Shown one piece after another: positions 1 to 7,892 of a DNA stretch of 23,448 nucleotides. Under the pieces are notes generated by a model. That model searched no databases and was not told the origin of the DNA. It saw only the letters and a program-made list of their open reading frames with translations. Positions within the stretch are counted from its first letter, which is position 1. Each line of letters starts with the position of its first letter. The stretch lies in contig JASLMY010000049.1 of the NCBI GenBank assembly GCA_030746295.1, forward strand, positions 1 to 23,448, given 5' to 3'. The translations under genes and the position numbers were made by a program. Source of the DNA: Alphaproteobacteria bacterium (GTDB lineage: Bacteria > Pseudomonadota > Alphaproteobacteria > GCA-2731375).

Positions 1-83
1 CACGGGTGGAAGGGGCCTAGGACTTGCCTGCGATGGCTCGGCGACCGATTTACTGTCTCTAGGAACTAGGGATAACGGGCACG

Positions 84-1373
84 ATGCGAATCGAGATCAA
101 CTACGGCAGGGGACATCTGGAGGTCGAGCTGCCGGAAGATGCCGAGGTGACGCTGATCGGCAAGCCGGCGATGCCGGCGTTGGCCGATCCGATTTCGGAG
201 GTCGAGCAAGCGCTGGCGCGGCCGGTCGGCGCCCCATCCTTGGCCGAGCTGGCGCGTGGTCGCAATAGCGCCTGTATCCTGATCTGCGACATCACCCGGC
301 CGGTGCCCAACGGCCTCGTCCTGCCGTCCCTGATCCGCCAGTTGCTGGCGGCCGGGCTGGCCCCAGAGAGCATCAAGGTATTGGTTGCCACCGGCCTGCA
401 CCGTCCGAACGAAGGCGACGAATTGGCCGAGGTCGTGGGCGATCCCTGGGTGCTGGAAACCGTCGAGGTGGCAAACCACTTCGCCCGGAACGACGCCGAC
501 CACCTCGACCTCGGCCTGACGCCTGGCCGCCACACCAGGGTCCGGCTCGATCGCCGCTTGGTCGAGGCTGACCTTAGGATCGCCACCGGCTTGGTGGAGC
601 CGCATTTCATGGCCGGCTACTCCGGTGGCCGCAAGGTCATCGCCCCCGGCGTCGCCCACGCAGAGACCATTACCACCTTTCACAGCGCCCGCTTCATGGA
701 GCACCCGAAGGCCGCCAACTGCGTCCTCGACGGCAATCCGCTGCACGAGGAGCAGCTGGAGGTCGTGCGCATGCTGGGCGAGGCCTATGCCGTCAATACG
801 GTGATCAACGACGACCGCGAGCTCGCCTTCGTCAACTTCGGCGAGATAGTAGAGAGCCACCTCGAAGCGGTCGCGTATGCCCGGGGCTTCGCCGAAGTGC
901 CTGTGCCCGAGCGTTTCGCAACCGTCCTCACCAGCGCCGCCGGCTATCCGCTCGATAAGACCTACTATCAGACCGTCAAGGGCATGGTCGCGCCGTTGGA
1001 GATCCTCGCCCCTGGTGGCGATCTGATCATCGCCTCGGCCTGCTCGGAAGGCATGGGCTCGGAGCATTTCGTCGATGCGCAGCGCCGCCTGGTCGAGAGC
1101 GGTGCCGACGCCTTCCTCGACGAGATCAGCGTTAAGAGTCACGCCGACATCGACGAATGGCAGACCGAGATGCAGCTGAAGCCGATGCGCGTCGGAGCCA
1201 TCCACCTATACAGCGATGGCCTCTCGGGCCCGGCGCGAGATCTCACCGGCGTCAACATGGTCGCCGACCTCGGCCGGGCGGTCGCCGCCAGCCTCGAGCG
1301 CTCGGGCGAGCGGCGCCTCGCCGTGATCCCCGAAGGCCCCTACGTTGTCCCGGTCTGGCGGCCGGCGGCCTGA
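84..1373 (+). CDS. larA: LarA-family nickel-dependent 2-hydroxyacid racemase/epimerase
   Basis: This 429-aa cytoplasmic enzyme belongs to the LarA (DUF2088) family, which interconverts 2-hydroxyacid stereoisomers by hydride transfer to a covalently bound nickel-pincer nucleotide. The active-site residues of Lactobacillus plantarum LarA are all visible. They are R72 in DITRP, H106 in ATGLHRP, H174 in GLVEPHF, the cofactor-tethering K184 in SGGRK, the nickel ligand H200 in TTFHSARF, and Q296 and K299 in YYQTVKG. H174, K184 and H200 even keep the L. plantarum numbering, so length and spacing are normal. The ATG at 84 follows a purine-rich AGGGATAA. It heads an operon with larC 24 bp downstream. 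The name 'lactate racemase' is not proven, because the superfamily contains members acting on other 2-hydroxyacids and no lactate permease or lactate dehydrogenase gene is nearby. Family membership is very secure; the substrate is not. Confidence 0.93.
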   Translation: MRIEINYGRGHLEVELPEDAEVTLIGKPAMPALADPISEVEQALARPVGAPSLAELARGRNSACILICDITRPVPNGLVLPSLIRQLLAAGLAPESIKVLVATGLHRPNEGDELAEVVGDPWVLETVEVANHFARNDADHLDLGLTPGRHTRVRLDRRLVEADLRIATGLVEPHFMAGYSGGRKVIAPGVAHAETITTFHSARFMEHPKAANCVLDGNPLHEEQLEVVRMLGEAYAVNTVINDDRELAFVNFGEIVESHLEAVAYARGFAEVPVPERFATVLTSAAGYPLDKTYYQTVKGMVAPLEILAPGGDLIIASACSEGMGSEHFVDAQRRLVESGADAFLDEISVKSHADIDEWQTEMQLKPMRVGAIHLYSDGLSGPARDLTGVNMVADLGRAVAASLERSGERRLAVIPEGPYVVPVWRPAA

Positions 1374-1397
1374 GCGCAAGCAAGTGCTGGAACCGCA

Positions 1398-2615
1398 GTG
1401 AGCCCAGGCCTACGACACATACATCTCGACCCCCTGGGCGGGATCAGCGGCGACATGTTTCAGGCCGCCCTGCTGGATGCCTGGCCCGATGCCGGCCCCG
1501 GCTTGGAAGCGGCGATGCGCGCCGCCGGATTGCCCGAGGACTGGTCGGTCGAGATCCGCGCTGCGGGTGACGGCGTCCTGACCGGCACCCACCTTGCCAT
1601 CCGGGCGCCTGCTACGGGAGAGAGACGACCGACCGGCGCCTTCCGAGAGATCCGCGAGCGGCTCGCCCGGGCACCGCTCACGCCGGCAGTGGGAATGGGC
1701 GCGATCGCCATCCTGACGCTGCTGGCGGAAGCCGAGGCGGCCGTGCATGGCGTCGCCGTGGACGACGTGCACTTCCACGAGCTCGCGGACTGGGATTCCA
1801 TCGCCGACGTGGTCGGCGCCGCCTATCTGATCGACTGGCTGTCGCCGGCGGGCTGGTCGGTCGGGCCACTGCCGATGGGCGGCGGACGGGTCGACACCGC
1901 GCATGGGCCGCTGCCAGTGCCGGCGCCGGCGACCGCCAAGCTGCTGGCCGGCTTCGAGGTCCTGGACGACGGCATCGGCGGCGAGCGGGTAACGCCGACC
2001 GGGGCCGCCATCCTGCGCCACCTGGCGCCCTCTCGCCGCCCGCCGGCGGCGACCCTGACCTTAGGCACCGAAGGCACCGGCCTCGGCAGCCGCAAGCTCG
2101 ACGGCATCGCCAACGCTCTGCGCGCCTTGGGCCTGTACGCCGGCGCGGTCGACGGGGCCGCCGAGCGCGTTGCCGTGATCGACTTCGAAATCGACGATCA
2201 GGCGCCGGAGGATCTCGCCATCGGCCTCGACCGCCTGCGTCAGTTGCCGGATGTGCTGGACGTTCTGCAAGTCCCGGCATTCGGCAAGAAGGGCCGCTTG
2301 GTTGCCGGCATCCAGCTCTTGAGCCGACCCGAGGCGGTCTCGACGGTCGCCGAGGCCTGCTTCGAGGAGACCACGACGATCGGCCTGCGCTGGCGAATCG
2401 AGGACCGCATCGTGCTCGAGCGTCGAATCGGGCGGACAGAGACGGCGGATGGCCAGGTCTCGGTGAAGTTGGTGGACCGCCCCAGCGGCGCGCGCACGGC
2501 CAAGGCCGAAATCGACGACCTCGCCGCAGCACCCGGCGGTCGCGCGGGACGGGACCGACGGCGGCTGGCGGCGGAGACGAAGGCCCTCTGCGGAGATCGG
2601 GACGGGGATGGCTGA
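1398..2615 (+). CDS. larC: LarC, nickel-pincer cofactor nickel insertase (single uninterrupted ORF)
   Basis: LarC performs the CTP-dependent cyclometallation that inserts nickel into pyridinium-3,5-bisthiocarboxylic acid mononucleotide, giving the mature LarA cofactor. The 405-aa product begins HIHLDPLGGISGDMF, the family's N-terminal signature. It has the His-rich DDVHFHE segment at residues 122-128, and continues into the C-terminal half (from about VAVIDFEIDD through the FGKKGR and EETTTIG segments) that corresponds to the LarC2 part. In L. plantarum the full protein needs a programmed frameshift between larC1 and larC2; here one reading frame covers both. The start is a GTG with only a weak ribosome binding site, 24 bp after larA, which suggests translation in the operon context. 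The last 8 bp overlap the larE start, consistent with translational coupling. Confidence 0.93.
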   Translation: MSPGLRHIHLDPLGGISGDMFQAALLDAWPDAGPGLEAAMRAAGLPEDWSVEIRAAGDGVLTGTHLAIRAPATGERRPTGAFREIRERLARAPLTPAVGMGAIAILTLLAEAEAAVHGVAVDDVHFHELADWDSIADVVGAAYLIDWLSPAGWSVGPLPMGGGRVDTAHGPLPVPAPATAKLLAGFEVLDDGIGGERVTPTGAAILRHLAPSRRPPAATLTLGTEGTGLGSRKLDGIANALRALGLYAGAVDGAAERVAVIDFEIDDQAPEDLAIGLDRLRQLPDVLDVLQVPAFGKKGRLVAGIQLLSRPEAVSTVAEACFEETTTIGLRWRIEDRIVLERRIGRTETADGQVSVKLVDRPSGARTAKAEIDDLAAAPGGRAGRDRRRLAAETKALCGDRDGDG

Positions 2616-3426
2616 GTCGGCTGAACTTGGACGCCTGAGGGCGGTTCTCGAGGGCCTTGGCCCAGCCGCGCTGGCTGTCAGCGGTGGCGTCGACAGCATG
2701 ACGCTCGCCTTCGTCGCCCATCGCCTACCAGGGCTCCAGGCGACCGTCTTCCATGCGGTCTCGCCGGCCGTGCCACCCGAGGCGAGCGCCCGAGTTGCGG
2801 AGCATGCGCGGCAACACGGCTGGCCGCTCAACGTCATCGACGCCGGCGAGTTCCGCGACCCCGACTACCTTCGAAATCCCGGCAATCGCTGCTTCTTCTG
2901 CAAGACCAACCTCTACGGCGCGATCGCCGCCCGAACCGATGCCAGGATCCTCTCGGGCACCAATCTCGACGATCTGGACGACTACCGGCCGGGACTGCAG
3001 GCGGCGGAAGCACACGGCGTATTGCATCCTTACATCGAGGCTCGCATCGACAAGGCGGCGGTACGGCGCCTGGCCGGGGAGATGAGCTTGCCGACCCTAG
3101 CGGCTCTGCCTGCCTCGCCCTGTCTTTCGAGCCGCCTGCAGACCGGCATCGCCGTCAGGCCAGAGACACTGGCCCTGGTGCACGCGGTCGAAAGGCTGAT
3201 CGACCGGGCGCTCGCGCCCGAGACGGCGCGTTGCCGGGTGCGCCACGACGGCATCACGATCGAACTCGACGCCACCAGCCTGGCCCGGATCGAGCGCGAC
3301 GAGGCAGCCGCCCTCAGGGCCGATCTGGCGCGCCTCTGCGTCCGCCACCGAGGCTCCCAAACGCTCCGCTTCCGACCTTACCAACGGGGCAGCGCCTTCG
3401 AGAGGCCGGGGCGTCATGCCGGCTGA
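2608..3426 (+). CDS. larE: LarE, sulfur transferase of nickel-pincer cofactor synthesis
   Basis: LarE adenylates the carboxylates of the LarB product and replaces them with thiocarboxylates. The 272-aa protein has the PP-loop ATP-pyrophosphatase motif SGGVDS at residues 25-30. It also has the LarE signature RCFFCK, with C95 and C98, and ASPCLSSR with C172, the position of the sacrificial Cys176 in L. plantarum LarE. The C-x-x-C plus distant C pattern is that of the LarE class that holds a [4Fe-4S] cluster, characterised in Thermotoga maritima, which can use an external sulfur source instead of destroying its own cysteine. The assignment to that class here is inference from the three cysteines. 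It overlaps larC by 8 bp and larB by 11 bp, so the operon is translationally coupled. Confidence 0.93.
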   Translation: MAESAELGRLRAVLEGLGPAALAVSGGVDSMTLAFVAHRLPGLQATVFHAVSPAVPPEASARVAEHARQHGWPLNVIDAGEFRDPDYLRNPGNRCFFCKTNLYGAIAARTDARILSGTNLDDLDDYRPGLQAAEAHGVLHPYIEARIDKAAVRRLAGEMSLPTLAALPASPCLSSRLQTGIAVRPETLALVHAVERLIDRALAPETARCRVRHDGITIELDATSLARIERDEAAALRADLARLCVRHRGSQTLRFRPYQRGSAFERPGRHAG

Positions 3427-4096
3427 GGGAAGCACGGACGATATCGTCTTCGACTTCGAGCGACGGGCGCGCATCGGGCTTGCCGAGGCGGTGCTGGCGA
3501 GCGGCAAGTCGACGGCGCAATTGGCCCGGCTCTTGGCCCTGGCGCGCGAACACGGGGCGCCCCTGCTCCTGACCCGGCTGACGCTGGCGAGCTACGAGGC
3601 CCTGGCGGCGGACGACCGAGCACGGCTCGACTACGACCCCCTCTCCCGGACCGGCATCCAAGGCCCCTGGCAGGCACCGTCGACGCCGCCGCGAGTGGCG
3701 CTGGTGACGGCCGGCACGTCGGACCTGCCAGTTGCAGGCGAGGCGGCCCGGACCCTCGCCTTCCACGGCGAGACGGTGGCCGAGTTTTTCGACATCGGCG
3801 TCGCCGGTCTCTGGCGGCTCCTGGAACGACAGGAGGCTATTCGACAATTCGGGGTCATCATCGCCGTCGCCGGCATGGACGGCGCCCTCTTCTCTGTCCT
3901 CGGCGGGCTGGCGCCGGGCCTCGTCGTCGCGGTGCCGACGGCAACCGGATATGGCGCGGCGCGCGGCGGCGAGACGGCACTGCACGCCGCCTTGGCGAGC
4001 TGCGCCCCGGGCCTCGTCGCCGTCAATATCGACAACGGCTATGGCGCTGCGGCGGCAGCCCTTCGCGCCTTGCAGGTGGGCTCGACCGCTCGCTGA
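3416..4096 (+). CDS. larB: LarB, pyridinium-3,5-biscarboxylic acid mononucleotide synthase
   Basis: LarB carboxylates the nicotinic ring of NaAD and hydrolyses the dinucleotide, the first step towards the nickel-pincer nucleotide. The 226-aa protein has the family's variable helical N-terminus, followed by the PurE-like domain from about residue 90 (VALVTAGTSD, then VIIAVAGMDGALFSVLGG and VAVPTATGYG). C196 in LASCAPGLVAV matches the C-terminal cysteine that forms the cysteinyl-pyridine intermediate. It is slightly shorter than L. plantarum LarB, mainly at the N-terminus. The start ATG lies inside the end of larE (11-bp overlap). It is the last gene of the operon and converges on cysC, leaving only 22 bp between the two stop codons. 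I see no clear intrinsic terminator there. Confidence 0.92.
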   Translation: MPAEGSTDDIVFDFERRARIGLAEAVLASGKSTAQLARLLALAREHGAPLLLTRLTLASYEALAADDRARLDYDPLSRTGIQGPWQAPSTPPRVALVTAGTSDLPVAGEAARTLAFHGETVAEFFDIGVAGLWRLLERQEAIRQFGVIIAVAGMDGALFSVLGGLAPGLVVAVPTATGYGAARGGETALHAALASCAPGLVAVNIDNGYGAAAAALRALQVGSTAR

Positions 4097-4118
4097 AGGA
4101 CCCGTGTCGCGGATCGCG

Positions 4119-4766
4119 CTATCGTCCGGTGCCTCTAACGCGACTAGCTAGCGAGAAATTGAGCGTGGCATAGGCGACCAGACTGCCGACAGCAGCGTCG
4201 GCGTCGAGGGCATCGGTATCGACGACGAAGTCCGGTGCCTCGGGTGCCTCGTAGGGCGCCGAGATACCGGTGAAATCCGGAATGACACCGGCCCGAGCCT
4301 TCTTGTAGAGGCCCTTGGGGTCACGCGCCTCGCAGACCTCGATGTCGGCCTTCACGAAGATCTCGTGAAATCGTTCGCCAGCGGCGGCGCGGGCTAGCGC
4401 TCGGTCGGAGCGGTAGGGCGAGATGAAGGCGGTGATGACGATCATGCCGGCCCGCGCCATCAGTGCCGCCAGCTCGCCGATGCGGCGGATATTCTCGGTC
4501 CGATCGTCGGGGGAGAAGCCGAGATCGGCGCAGAGCCCATGGCGGATGTTGTCGCCGTCCAGGACGTAGACCTGATAGCCGAGCTCGAAGAGCTGTCGCT
4601 CCAAGCCGACCGCCAAGGTCGATTTTCCCGCACCCGACAGCCCCGTCAGCCAGACGACGCCGCCGTCGTGACCGTTTCGCTTGGTCCGCGCCTCGATCGA
4701 GACTTCATGCGCCACCCGCTGCACGTTGGTCGCGCGGCGCGGCGCCCTGGATCGCTCTCTGTCCAT
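4119..4766 (-). CDS. cysC: Adenylyl-sulfate kinase (APS kinase)
   Basis: This 215-aa enzyme phosphorylates adenosine 5'-phosphosulfate to PAPS with ATP. It shows the family N-terminal segment ([12 protein letters not shown]), the Walker A motif GLSGAGKS at residues 42-49, the substrate-binding block [17 protein letters not shown], and then [22 protein letters not shown] and [12 protein letters not shown]. It is a stand-alone kinase, not fused to the CysN GTPase as in NodQ/CysNC proteins, and no cysD, cysN or cysH is in view. I chose the ATG at 4766; a TTG nine bases upstream (4775) has an AGAGAG about 9 nt before it and cannot be excluded. The protein is transcribed towards larB and diverges from the phosphohexomutase gene across a 197-bp gap. 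PAPS could serve sulfate assimilation or sulfation of a polysaccharide; the neighbourhood does not settle this. Confidence 0.92.
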   Translation of the reverse strand: MDRERSRAPRRATNVQRVAHEVSIEARTKRNGHDGGVVWLTGLSGAGKSTLAVGLERQLFELGYQVYVLDGDNIRHGLCADLGFSPDDRTENIRRIGELAALMARAGMIVITAFISPYRSDRALARAAAGERFHEIFVKADIEVCEARDPKGLYKKARAGVIPDFTGISAPYEAPEAPDFVVDTDALDADAAVGSLVAYATLNFSLASRVRGTGR

Positions 4767-4963
4767 ACCACTCAACGATCGTCACTCTCTGTTCAACGAA
4801 GTTACTAACGGACCGCAAGGGAGTGCGGCAGGGCCGCAATGTCAAGCGATTTGCGCCTGGGCCTTGACGAAGCAACCGTAATGCACCGATCTATCCGGCA
4901 CGGGCAAGCGGCCGAGACCCTGCGGACGGCCGCTCCGGGAGAACATTCAGTTGAGGAGACGCT
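4767..4963. promoter_or_regulatory. Divergent intergenic region, cysC / phosphohexomutase
   Basis: This 197-bp gap must hold the promoters of two divergent genes. The part next to cysC (about 4770-4815) is visibly richer in A/T than the surroundings. A good ribosome binding site, GAGGAG at 4953-4958, sits 5 nt before the GTG start at 4964. I could not place convincing -35/-10 elements. Confidence 0.35.
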
Positions 4964-6346
4964 GTGCGAAACCATCGCTTTCAAGAATCGGTTCTGCGCG
5001 AGTACGACATCCGCGGCGTCGTTGGCGAGACGCTGGGCGAGGACGACGCTTACGCGGTTGGCCGGGGCTTCGCCACCGTTGCGGCATCACGAGGGCTTGG
5101 TCGTATCGTCGTCGGCTACGACGGCCGCCTGACCTCGGTCATGCTCGAGGGCGCCCTGGTGGCGGGCCTGACCGAAGCCGGCATGGAGGTCCGCCGGATC
5201 GGCCTGGGGCCGACGCCGATGCTCTACTTCGCGGTCCATCACCTCGACGCGGACGGCGGCATCATGGTCACCGGCTCGCACAACCCGCCGAATTTCAACG
5301 GCTTTAAGCTGACCCTGGGCAAGGCGCCGTTCTACGGTGCCGAGATCGGCGATCTCGGTCGCATGGCCGAGGCGGGCGACTGGGCCTCCGCCGATGGCCG
5401 GTCCGGCGAGGACGACGTGGCCGAGCCCTATCTCGATCTGCTCGCCCGGACCTACACCTCCGATCGGGACCTAAAGGTCGTCTGGGATTGCGGCCACGGC
5501 GCCGCTGGCGAGATCGTGACCACGCTGACGGACCGCCTGCCCGGCCGACACCGGGTGTTGTTCGGCCAGATCGACGGCACCTTTCCCGCCCACCATCCCG
5601 ATCCCACCGTGGCCGAGAATCTCGATGATCTGATCCGAGCGGTCCGGGCCGACGGTGCCGATCTCGGTTTCGCCTTCGATGGCGATGGCGATCGAATCGG
5701 GGTCGTCGACGAGCGAGGCCGGATCATTTGGGGCGATCAGCTCTTGGCGATCCTGGCCCGCGACGTACTGGCCGCGCAGCCCGGTGCGACGGTGCTGGCC
5801 GACGTCAAGGCGAGCCAGATCCTGTTCGACGAGATCGCCAGGCTGGGTGGGCGGCCGGAGATGTGCAAGACTGGACATTCGGTGATCAAGTCTCGCATGG
5901 CCGAGATCGGCGCGCCGCTCGCCGGCGAGATGAGCGGCCACATCTTCTTTGCCGACAAGTTCTTCGGTCATGATGACGCGATCTACGCCAGCCTGCGTTT
6001 GCTCGATCACATGGCGCACACCGGCAGCACGGCGGGAGCACTTCTCGACAGCCTGCCCCGGGTCGTCAATACGCCGGAGATCCGGATCGAGTGCGACGAT
6101 GCGCGAAAGTTCCAGGTCCCCGGCGAGGTCGAGGATCGGCTGAGGGCGGCCGGCGCAAGCTATTCCGACATTGACGGTGTCAGAACGAAGACCGAAGACG
6201 GCTGGTGGCTGATTCGTGCCTCGAACACCCAGCCGGCCTTGGTCGTGCGCTGCGAGGCCGCGGACGAGGCCGGGCTGGCGCGCCTCCGAGCGGCCCTGCG
6301 CCATCAGTTGGAGGCCTCCGGTCTCGACGCCCAAGCCCTGGAGTGA
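4964..6346 (+). CDS. Phosphomannomutase/phosphoglucomutase (alpha-D-phosphohexomutase)
   Basis: This 460-aa enzyme moves phosphate between C1 and C6 of mannose or glucose, supplying mannose-1-P or glucose-1-P for nucleotide sugars and envelope polysaccharides. All four family loops are visible. The N-terminal REYDIRG begins domain 1. The phosphoserine loop TGSHNPPNFNG has the acceptor S105. The magnesium site DGDGDR occupies residues 239-244. The sugar-specificity loop GEMSGH has E322 and S324 (the AlgC/PMM-PGM type), and the C-terminal phosphate-binding loop reads RASNTQP. Length equals that of Pseudomonas AlgC. The start is a GTG supported by GAGGAG 5 nt upstream. It diverges from cysC and converges on the MFS gene, with a 27-bp gap. 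Dual PMM/PGM specificity follows from the family and is not proven here; names such as manB, algC or pgmG would all be compatible. Confidence 0.93.
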   Translation: MRNHRFQESVLREYDIRGVVGETLGEDDAYAVGRGFATVAASRGLGRIVVGYDGRLTSVMLEGALVAGLTEAGMEVRRIGLGPTPMLYFAVHHLDADGGIMVTGSHNPPNFNGFKLTLGKAPFYGAEIGDLGRMAEAGDWASADGRSGEDDVAEPYLDLLARTYTSDRDLKVVWDCGHGAAGEIVTTLTDRLPGRHRVLFGQIDGTFPAHHPDPTVAENLDDLIRAVRADGADLGFAFDGDGDRIGVVDERGRIIWGDQLLAILARDVLAAQPGATVLADVKASQILFDEIARLGGRPEMCKTGHSVIKSRMAEIGAPLAGEMSGHIFFADKFFGHDDAIYASLRLLDHMAHTGSTAGALLDSLPRVVNTPEIRIECDDARKFQVPGEVEDRLRAAGASYSDIDGVRTKTEDGWWLIRASNTQPALVVRCEAADEAGLARLRAALRHQLEASGLDAQALE

Positions 6347-6373
6347 GCCGCCGCGGGTGCGGCCGGGTAGCCG

Positions 6374-7849
6374 TCATTCGGGGTTTCGCAGCAACAGCAC
6401 GAAGGGCGCGGCGATACCGGCAACGATGGCGAAGAGATAGAAGGCATTGATGTAGCCGATCATCGATGCTTGACGCAGAATCTCATTACTGAGCGTCGTC
6501 AGTCCACTGGTCGTGCCGATCGACCAGGCACCGGCGATTTCGGCATAGCCCAGCGCCTCGTTTATCGGCGAGGCGTGCTCTCGCAAGTTTGCGTAGCTCA
6601 TCGCCCGACTCTGGGCCCAAACGACGATGGTCACCGAGATGAAGAGGCTGGAGCCGAAGTTCCTCAGCATGTGGAAGATCGCCGTGCCCTGAGTGACCCG
6701 GTCTGGCGCCAGAGTGGCGAAGGCGAGCACGGTCATCGGCGTGTAGGCGAGGCCGAAGCCGATGCCTTGCAAGAGGTTGGTCCAGAAGACGTCGAAGCTG
6801 GTGAGGTTGATGTCGAGCTGGGCCATCGCCCAGCCGGCCACGGCCTGCAAGAACAAGCCCGAGCCCAAGGCCAGCTTGGCGTTATACCGGGTCAATTGAA
6901 CGACGACCAGAAAACTGACCCAGTTGCCAATGCCACGGGCGGCGAGCAGCGTCCCGACCAACGAGTCGGGATAGCTCCGAAGCTCTTGCAGGAGCGGCGG
7001 GAACAGCACCAGCGGGATGAAGCTCAACATCCCCATGACGAAGACGAAGACCAGCCCGAGCGCGAAATTCCGGTCGAGCAAGAGGCGTGGGTCGAGAAAC
7101 GGCCGCGCGTGCGAGAGGCTGTGGACGACGAAGAGGTAGAAGGCGACGACGGCGACCGCCGCCTCGATGACGATCTCGGTCGATTCGAACCAGTCCTGCC
7201 GCTGGCCCCGGTCCAGCATCAGTTGTGCTGCCCCGATAGCGATCGCGAGCGCCAGAAAGCCGGTCCAGTCGAGGCGCGTCTCGGCGGCGCGGTCCTGCTT
7301 GACGAGGGCGACGTGCGCGCCCATGAGCGCCAGCAGGCCGAAGGGAACGATGATGAAGAAAGCCCAGCGCCAGTTCAATGCCTCGGCGACTTCGCCACCG
7401 AGCACCGGGCCTATCACCGGCCCGACAACGGCGCCGATGCCCCAGAGCATGATGACGAGAGCGTGCTGGCGCTTGGGAAAACTGGCCAACAGGATGGCCT
7501 GGCCCAAGGGCATCAGCGGCGCGCCGAAGAGGCCTTGACCGATCCGGTAGAGGACCAGTGCCAGCAGGCCGTCGGCGAGACCGCAAAGCGCCGAGGAGAT
7601 CGTGAAGCCGATGACGGCGCCCAGCATCAGCCGGCGCCAGCCGAAACGCTCCGCCAGCCACCCGGTCATCGGCGTCACCACCGCCGTCGCCAGCAGGTTG
7701 AAAGTGATGACCCAGGCGATCTGGTCCTGCGTCGCCGACAGGCTGCCCTTGATCTGCGGCAACACGACGTTGGCGATGGTGATCGTCATCCCGAAGAGCA
7801 GCGTCACCAGCTGCACCGTCGCGAGGATGAGGAACTGCCTGAAGGTCAT
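6374..7849 (-). CDS. DHA2-type MFS transporter (EmrB/QacA family)
   Basis: This is a 491-aa inner-membrane transporter with the pattern of a 14-helix drug:proton antiporter. The first helix ends with TITIANVVLPQI, and the conserved loop GWLAERFGWRR follows helix 2. A GIGAVVGPVIGPVLGG antiporter motif (motif C) lies near residue 140. I chose the ATG at 7849, giving an N-terminus MTFRQFLILATVQ typical of the family. A GTG at 7882 would add 11 basic residues (MRRARGRRRQT) and lies 10 bp after the previous gene's stop; neither start has a clear ribosome binding site. It is the last gene of a leftward unit with the SDR and acyl-CoA dehydrogenase genes. No EmrA/HlyD adaptor is encoded nearby, so it may export or import a metabolite related to that pathway. 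The substrate is unknown. Confidence 0.87.
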   Translation of the reverse strand: MTFRQFLILATVQLVTLLFGMTITIANVVLPQIKGSLSATQDQIAWVITFNLLATAVVTPMTGWLAERFGWRRLMLGAVIGFTISSALCGLADGLLALVLYRIGQGLFGAPLMPLGQAILLASFPKRQHALVIMLWGIGAVVGPVIGPVLGGEVAEALNWRWAFFIIVPFGLLALMGAHVALVKQDRAAETRLDWTGFLALAIAIGAAQLMLDRGQRQDWFESTEIVIEAAVAVVAFYLFVVHSLSHARPFLDPRLLLDRNFALGLVFVFVMGMLSFIPLVLFPPLLQELRSYPDSLVGTLLAARGIGNWVSFLVVVQLTRYNAKLALGSGLFLQAVAGWAMAQLDINLTSFDVFWTNLLQGIGFGLAYTPMTVLAFATLAPDRVTQGTAIFHMLRNFGSSLFISVTIVVWAQSRAMSYANLREHASPINEALGYAEIAGAWSIGTTSGLTTLSNEILRQASMIGYINAFYLFAIVAGIAAPFVLLLRNPE

Positions 7850-7892
7850 CGTTTGCCGGCGGCGGCCTCGCGCTCGCCTCACCCGGGCCGGG

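Noticed and set aside
24..52. Possible promoter for the lar operon: TTGCCT, 17-bp spacer, GATTTA.
   Set aside because: The -10 hexamer matches the consensus poorly and alphaproteobacterial promoters are loosely conserved; it is not supportable without transcript data.
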